Positions 61,701 to 64,000 of a stretch of DNA of 64,000 bases are shown piece after piece; position 1 is the stretch's first letter; each line of letters begins with the position of its first letter. The stretch comes from Ciona savignyi (taxonomy: Eukaryota > Chordata > Ascidiacea > Phlebobranchia > Cionidae): positions 626,142 through 690,141 of the forward strand of contig CH002564.1 of the NCBI GenBank assembly GCA_000149265.1, given 5' to 3'. The notes under the pieces are model-generated. The model was not told the origin of the DNA, made no database searches, and saw nothing but the letters and a program-made list of their open reading frames with translations. The position numbers and the translations under genes are program-made.

Positions 61701-63897
61701 TGTCTATCTCTGTTTGAGCGATGTATTTTCACTATATGATAGGATATTTATGTGAATGGGATTGGAAAAATGCAAGTGGTGTTTACACATGGAAAATCAT
61801 CAGATTAACTTATAAATACATAAATGTTTTAACGCTTTGACGCGCCCTACAATGGGTTACCAGAGCTGTCACATTTGTATATGACTGATAAATTCCTTCA
61901 GTTTAAACAAAACCTATCATTTCACTAAGTTCAGGTGGTTAAATAATGTAGAGATTAAAATTATTTTGTGGTGATAATGGTAAATAATATATAAATTGTT
62001 ATGGGGGTGTCTATCTCTGTTTGAATGTTGGATTTTCAGAGCAGAATGAGATATTTATGTTCCATCCATGTGAATAAGAAAACGCAAGGGAGGTTTAATT
62101 ATTTTCAATAAAGTTATGATTAGTGTTGGGGGCAGGGTTGGAATTTTTTTTTACTTTAAGTGAGCAGTTTTCCTTATTTCCTTCACGCACTGACGTATAT
62201 TCATACAATTCATGTCAAATCATATATCACATATACAAATGCCAAAGCCGAAAATATAGTAAAAATATACATAATTTGCATGAAAAGGCTAAAAGCAAAT
62301 TAAAACAAAGACACAAGTCAAATATAACTAGTACGTTTCTTAGAATTGCAGACAAAATTTTTCTCATGCACAGCTTAGTGCTTTAAAGTAAGCACAAAAT
62401 TTAGAAAATGAGTTAATAGGGCAGTGGGTTTTGTGCAGTGTGTAAAATAAAACGAAGATGTAATTTTAACCCTGTGTATTCCTATCGGGTGATATAGAAT
62501 ATGGGATAACATGGCCGTCCTGAATATACAGTGTATAAAATGAAGTTTTATTTTAAACTTCTTTATATTCCTACCTAAAAATGAACAACCCTGCACCACC
62601 AGGTTAATTTCATATGGCAGCCTTAAGCATACTGCAGTGTATAAAATGAAGTTTTATTTTAAACTCTTTATATGCCTACTCTAAATTGAACAACCCACCA
62701 CCAGGTATTCTGTTGGATGATGATACCTCGCTCAGCAGTGGGGGAGACGCACTATCCACCCACAGCACCCCAGCCATCCTCAACCGGGGTTACCCCTCTC
62801 ACCCCGCCTCGGAGATAATGGGGAGGAGGCAGATGTCAGTGGGGGTTGATGTCAGCGAACCATCCCTTGTACACAGGTGATTAATGGTTTGGGTTAGGAT
62901 TTTGACTGGTAGAGGGTGGGGAAAAGGGTCATTTTATGGTGTGAACAACAGCTGTTTTATAGGGTAGGAAAATAAATCCTTTTTAAGGGTGTGAGAATTA
63001 GGTCATTTTAGGGGGTTACAAAATAAGTCATGTTTATGGTTTGGAAAAACAACTGTCGATTTAGGGGTGGCAAAATAAATCATTTTTTTAATATATAATT
63101 TTGGGGGTTACAAAACTAGTTTTTTTTAAGAAGTGTGTGAATGTTAGAAAATATAAAGTACTCGACTTGACTTTTTCGTGGATTTGCTGAGTTATGTGAC
63201 TTGGCCACATTGACTTGATTGGACAAAAATATGGTGCCGTAACCCTCACTACCCCTACAGATCGCTCACCCCTCCCCCATCATTCGAACGAGCCCCCAAC
63301 ATCACCCCCGAGAAAGCACAAAACAACCACCACGAGACCAACCACGGACAACACTCCGTTTCCAGAAGTTCCTTAGACTCCAAAGATCCAAACATCCCAA
63401 TAAGAAACTGGATTCGAAATAAATGGGAACCGATAAGGTATGATGGTTATTCGCTTGTTGGCAGTGTGCTGAGGGTAAAAGATCTCAGCAGGGGGTCTGC
63501 TGAGGGTGTCCCACAAGAACAAATGGTCTGTTTCCTTTTGGCAGCAGCCATTGTAAGATTACAGTTACAGCTCTGAAAATACCTTTTTAAAAATAATTTT
63601 GATATTTTGATTACGATTTTGAAAAAAAGGAAAATGAAGATTTTGATACATATTTATAGATTTTGATATAAATTGACATAAGAATACATATTGTGATTAA
63701 TTGATGATTACAGATTTTTCATATATTGAGCATTCTAATTTTCGAATCAAGTTATTTTTATAATGTTCCCAACTCACTTGTTATACAGGGTGAAACCAAC
63801 ACGGGGTTGGGGAGAATCTTCGCTGGACGACAGCATTGAAACCGGGTCTACTACGAGCCGGAGCAGCGGGACCAACCCCGATGACCCATCTTTACAA
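40776..63897 (+). CDS. FRMD4: FRMD4A/FRMD4B-like FERM-domain scaffold protein (3' end beyond window)
   Basis: Exons: 40776-40841, 41335-41429, 41677-41772, 42456-42540, 42960-43016, 43490-43512, 43833-43913, 44915-44980, 45453-45510, 49923-50009, 53708-53941, 55838-55979, 56934-57070, 57834-57959, 59156-59380, 61165 into the gap, gap to 61388, 62705-62876, 63261-63437, 63789-63897. All tested joins agree in phase. Vertebrate FRMD4A landmarks appear in order: RKLELNVQPKLL, FKLREKEYFGIAY (FERM F1), FFVESVKLLKYV and ALPAYGIHYYKVK (F2), DKSGVTWWIGLSHKGI and WRQLENLYFREKKFS (F3, ~210-316), LYDKVQELKQLCLREA, KKRIGAEFKVKLR (CUPID/DUF3338 region), SAAKKLASDPNTR, PSERASML and W.ESSLDDS. Mammalian FRMD4A links Par-3 and cytohesin-1 to Arf6 at epithelial junctions. 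The donor after 42540 (GTCATT) is weak. The Ser/Thr-rich tail continues off the right edge. Confidence 0.95.
41895..42135 (+). mobile_element. SINE-A fragment in FRMD4-like intron 3
   Basis: Starts in AGCGAGATGGTTGTGTCCTT, includes a decayed middle, and ends at a duplicated tail (GATATAATATGAACATTC and GATATAAAATGAACATTC). Confidence 0.65.
43163..43280 (+). mobile_element. SINE-B copy in FRMD4-like intron 5
   Basis: CGGCCGTGTGGCCACATGGT at the head and GGGTTTCGAAATTTAGCCTG about 70 bp on. Confidence 0.75.
43529..43715. mobile_element. hAT MITE with perfect 8-bp target duplication
   Basis: This 187-bp element begins CAGGCATTGGTAAC and ends GTTGCCCACCCCTA. It is flanked by TTTTAATA on both sides (43521-43528, 43716-43723). 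It shares termini and the CCCGTCGACTAGAGAAG-type end with 22845-22988. It sits only 16 bp after the 43512 splice donor of the FRMD4-like gene. Confidence 0.93.
44440..44690 (-). mobile_element. SINE-A copy, minus, FRMD4-like intron 7
   Basis: The tail complement (GGGATATTCATGTTTATTCT), the middle (GTTCCTTTAATTTGGTAGAA read as complement) and a CGACTAGCTAGCTTCCAG head remnant are in order. Confidence 0.8.
45075..45345 (+). mobile_element. SINE-A copy, FRMD4-like intron 8
   Basis: The tRNA-like head TAGCTTGGTGGTTTAGTGCG (45090-45109) is followed by the GTCGGTTGTGTCCTTGCGCA block and a decayed tail near 45345. Confidence 0.8.
45915..46155. repeat. Pyrimidine-rich interspersed element (family C)
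   Basis: Second good copy of the element at 38790-39025, including TTCCTCTTAGTTTTCCCCAG and GTTTGGGCTGCGGTT, ending TTATTGTTCAAC. It lies in the large FRMD4-like intron 9. Confidence 0.7.
46596..46745 (+). CDS. Possible small coding exon nested in FRMD4-like intron 9
   Basis: ATG at 46596 opens a 49-codon frame (MKTIQERVSSSHDALLF, then MTDTDGSLAQNKAAK and RHLLARKDKIAAR). The last codon overlaps AG|GTAACT, a reasonable donor at 46742; unspliced, a TAA follows at once. The stretch is richer in GC than its surroundings and reads like charged, protein-like sequence. Its phase (2) does not fit the next FRMD4-like exon (49923, phase 0), so it is not an alternative FRMD4 exon in this form. No partner exon was found. 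A minus-strand open frame overlaps, so coding status is uncertain. Confidence 0.25.
   Translation: MKTIQERVSSSHDALLFMTDTDGSLAQNKAAKPTDFRHLLARKDKIAAR
47677..48401 (-). CDS. Possible two-exon gene nested antisense in FRMD4-like intron 9
   Basis: Exon a (48329-48401) starts with ATG, encodes MHCVYKPWVETYDELFYEY plus VTQKA, and ends at GTAAGT in phase 1. Exon b (47677-47960) follows a CTCCTTTTAG acceptor in matching phase and runs to TAG, giving 118 residues. Exon b contains a hydrophobic strand and a basic segment (CVYLLIFVTRGWARR, then HAMRRRL) that loosely recalls the GT31 start-of-fold motif. It lacks the Thr-Trp-Gly and acidic motifs. The acceptor lies at the edge of a family C repeat, which lowers confidence. 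No domain call is made. Confidence 0.25.
50804..51217 (+). CDS. Coding-like exon pair in FRMD4-like intron 10, unknown gene
   Basis: Segment a (50804-50879) follows GTTGCAG and encodes FVFKISDTTATKMLNLLSKK plus VAKPW. Segment b (51059-51217) follows CGATTAG, joins in phase, and encodes 52 residues including DASRGQDLEQMLKEGLKTRG and REPKYTMWFYALIAAQNK. It is then followed by the donor GTAAAA. Charge pattern and composition look like real globular protein, much more than the surrounding sequence. The first donor (GTACAA) is weak and no start or end exon was found. It could be a nested gene, an alternative FRMD4-like exon set or a retained gene fragment. Confidence 0.35.
54107..54315 (+). mobile_element. 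SINE-A copy, degraded
   Basis: The head remnant (CAGTTGGTTAAGAGTGTTGA), a shortened middle and the tail 'TTGAAACATTAATATCCTATCC' are in order. Confidence 0.45.
54690..54885. repeat. Degenerate ~48-bp tandem repeats
   Basis: About four units share GAA..ATTAAC.TTTGTAT.AGGGGTG.C cores. They lie in FRMD4-like intron 11. Confidence 0.55.
58615..58782. mobile_element. hAT MITE, same family as 21673-21879
   Basis: Starts CAGACATGGGCAAAC and ends GTGTGCCTTCTCCTG. The interior shares GGCCAGTCTAAAACTAAAAT and AATTTTGGCCCCTGATCCAG with the GT31-intron copy. The flanking 8-mers (ATCTAAAA, TTCTAATT) are only partly alike. Confidence 0.75.
58856..59170. repeat. 120-bp tandem repeat that copies a splice acceptor
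   Basis: The period is exactly 120 bp: 58856-58975, 58976-59095 and a partial third copy into the exon. Each copy ends a pyrimidine tract with ACCCCGCAG (58915, 59035) or ACTCAACAG (59155), followed by a GAAAA..TTCCCC stretch. The third is the real acceptor of the FRMD4-like exon at 59156. The first two are decoys. Confidence 0.93.
60259..60564. mobile_element. hAT MITE with perfect 8-bp target duplication
   Basis: This 306-bp element begins CAGTGCCCAGCAACC and ends GTTGCAGAGCACTG. It is flanked on both sides by CTCTAGAA (60251-60258, 60565-60572). It belongs to a different subfamily from the CAGGCATGGGC elements. It lies in FRMD4-like intron 15. Confidence 0.93.
60955..61075. repeat. ~60-bp tandem duplication near an acceptor
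   Basis: Two copies share AAAGCTGGGTT.AA.TTAGCA, then TAATGGT..G.GATT.CCTT. They sit 90 bp before the 61165 acceptor. Confidence 0.65.
61239..61338. other. Assembly gap (100 N) inside the FRMD4-like gene
   Basis: A run of exactly 100 N, usually a placeholder for unknown size. It interrupts coding sequence: the reading frame is open on both sides and both sides match FRMD4-type sequence. Confidence 0.99.
61438..61680. repeat. ~29-bp tandem repeat, 8 units
   Basis: Units read AAATT(G/A)AAATTATTTTGGAGTATTATT with small variations. The array begins ~50 bp after the 61388 splice donor of the FRMD4-like gene. Confidence 0.93.
62528..62708. repeat. ~107-bp tandem duplication that copies a splice acceptor
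   Basis: Copies at 62528-62610 and 62635-62708 share CAGTGTATAAAATGAAGTTT, a pyrimidine tract, GAACAACCC and CCACCAG|GT. The second is the acceptor of the exon at 62705. The first is a decoy at 62601-62602. A more diverged third relative lies near 62435-62480. Confidence 0.9.
62900..63100. repeat. Degenerate ~33-bp tandem repeat
   Basis: About six imperfect units contain AGGG(G/T)..AAAATAA.TCATTTT. They fill the intron after the 62876 donor. Confidence 0.6.
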
Positions 63898-64000
63898 GTG
63901 AGTGCGTGCGGGGGTGGGGGGGGGGCAGTTTTTGTATGGACTCTAGGATTCATCAGGCTTTAAAGCAAGATTACTGGACCCAGTATGCCACCATGAACAC

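Noticed and set aside
1-64000. Retroviral, LTR or Polinton-type elements
   Set aside because: No reverse transcriptase, integrase, capsid or long terminal repeat pair was seen anywhere in the window.

Overview
This is a 64 kb stretch of an AT-rich, intron-rich animal genome with two assembly gaps (306 N at 28219-28524; 100 N at 61239-61338). Small genes with short introns, chordate-like protein content, and many tRNA-derived SINEs and short hAT/piggyBac elements suggest an ascidian (Ciona-like) tunicate. The organism call is an inference from style and protein resemblance, not from a species marker. No bacterial operons, CRISPR arrays, rRNA genes, intact tRNA genes or retroviral/LTR elements were seen.

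Layout. 1-4.7 kb: a minus-strand Golgi-type glycosyltransferase with a DXD sugar-binding fold, bracketed by a ~0.9 kb direct repeat that suggests a tandem gene array running off the left edge. 6.8-8.9 kb: a small plus-strand single-pass membrane protein gene built from short exons. 10.9-15.1 kb (minus) and 19.4-25.3 kb (plus): two divergently transcribed GT31 (beta-1,3-glycosyltransferase-like) paralogues. The plus copy keeps both acidic motifs. The minus copy has changed both and may be a pseudoenzyme. 26.4-30.2 kb (minus): a type II membrane protein with a stalk, a furin-type site and a domain like the C-terminal domain of sponge short-chain collagen C4, but no collagen repeats. 30.2-40.8 kb: mostly repeats, including a piggyBac-type element and a tiny ORF with a strong signal peptide. 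40.8 kb to the right edge: a FRMD4-type FERM gene (plus strand, about 20 exons, continuing past the window), with three possible nested coding pieces in its large introns.

Four of the five well-supported genes encode membrane proteins. Three are predicted Golgi type II glycosyltransferases and one is a cell-surface or shed type II protein. FRMD4 relatives are cytoplasmic scaffolds linking Par-3 to cytohesin/Arf6 at epithelial junctions. There is no sign that these genes form one pathway.

Two tRNA-derived SINE families dominate the repeats. SINE-A (about 285 bp) ends in a conserved 3' part. SINE-B (about 115 bp) carries A- and B-box-like motifs. There are also several hAT MITEs with clean 8-bp target duplications, one piggyBac relative bounded by TTAA, and purine/pyrimidine-rich elements with TTAGGG-like runs. 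The most unusual features are transposon or tandem-repeat events that copied 3' splice sites: a hAT insertion at the GT31 exon 3 acceptor, and two tandem duplications at acceptors in the FRMD4 gene.
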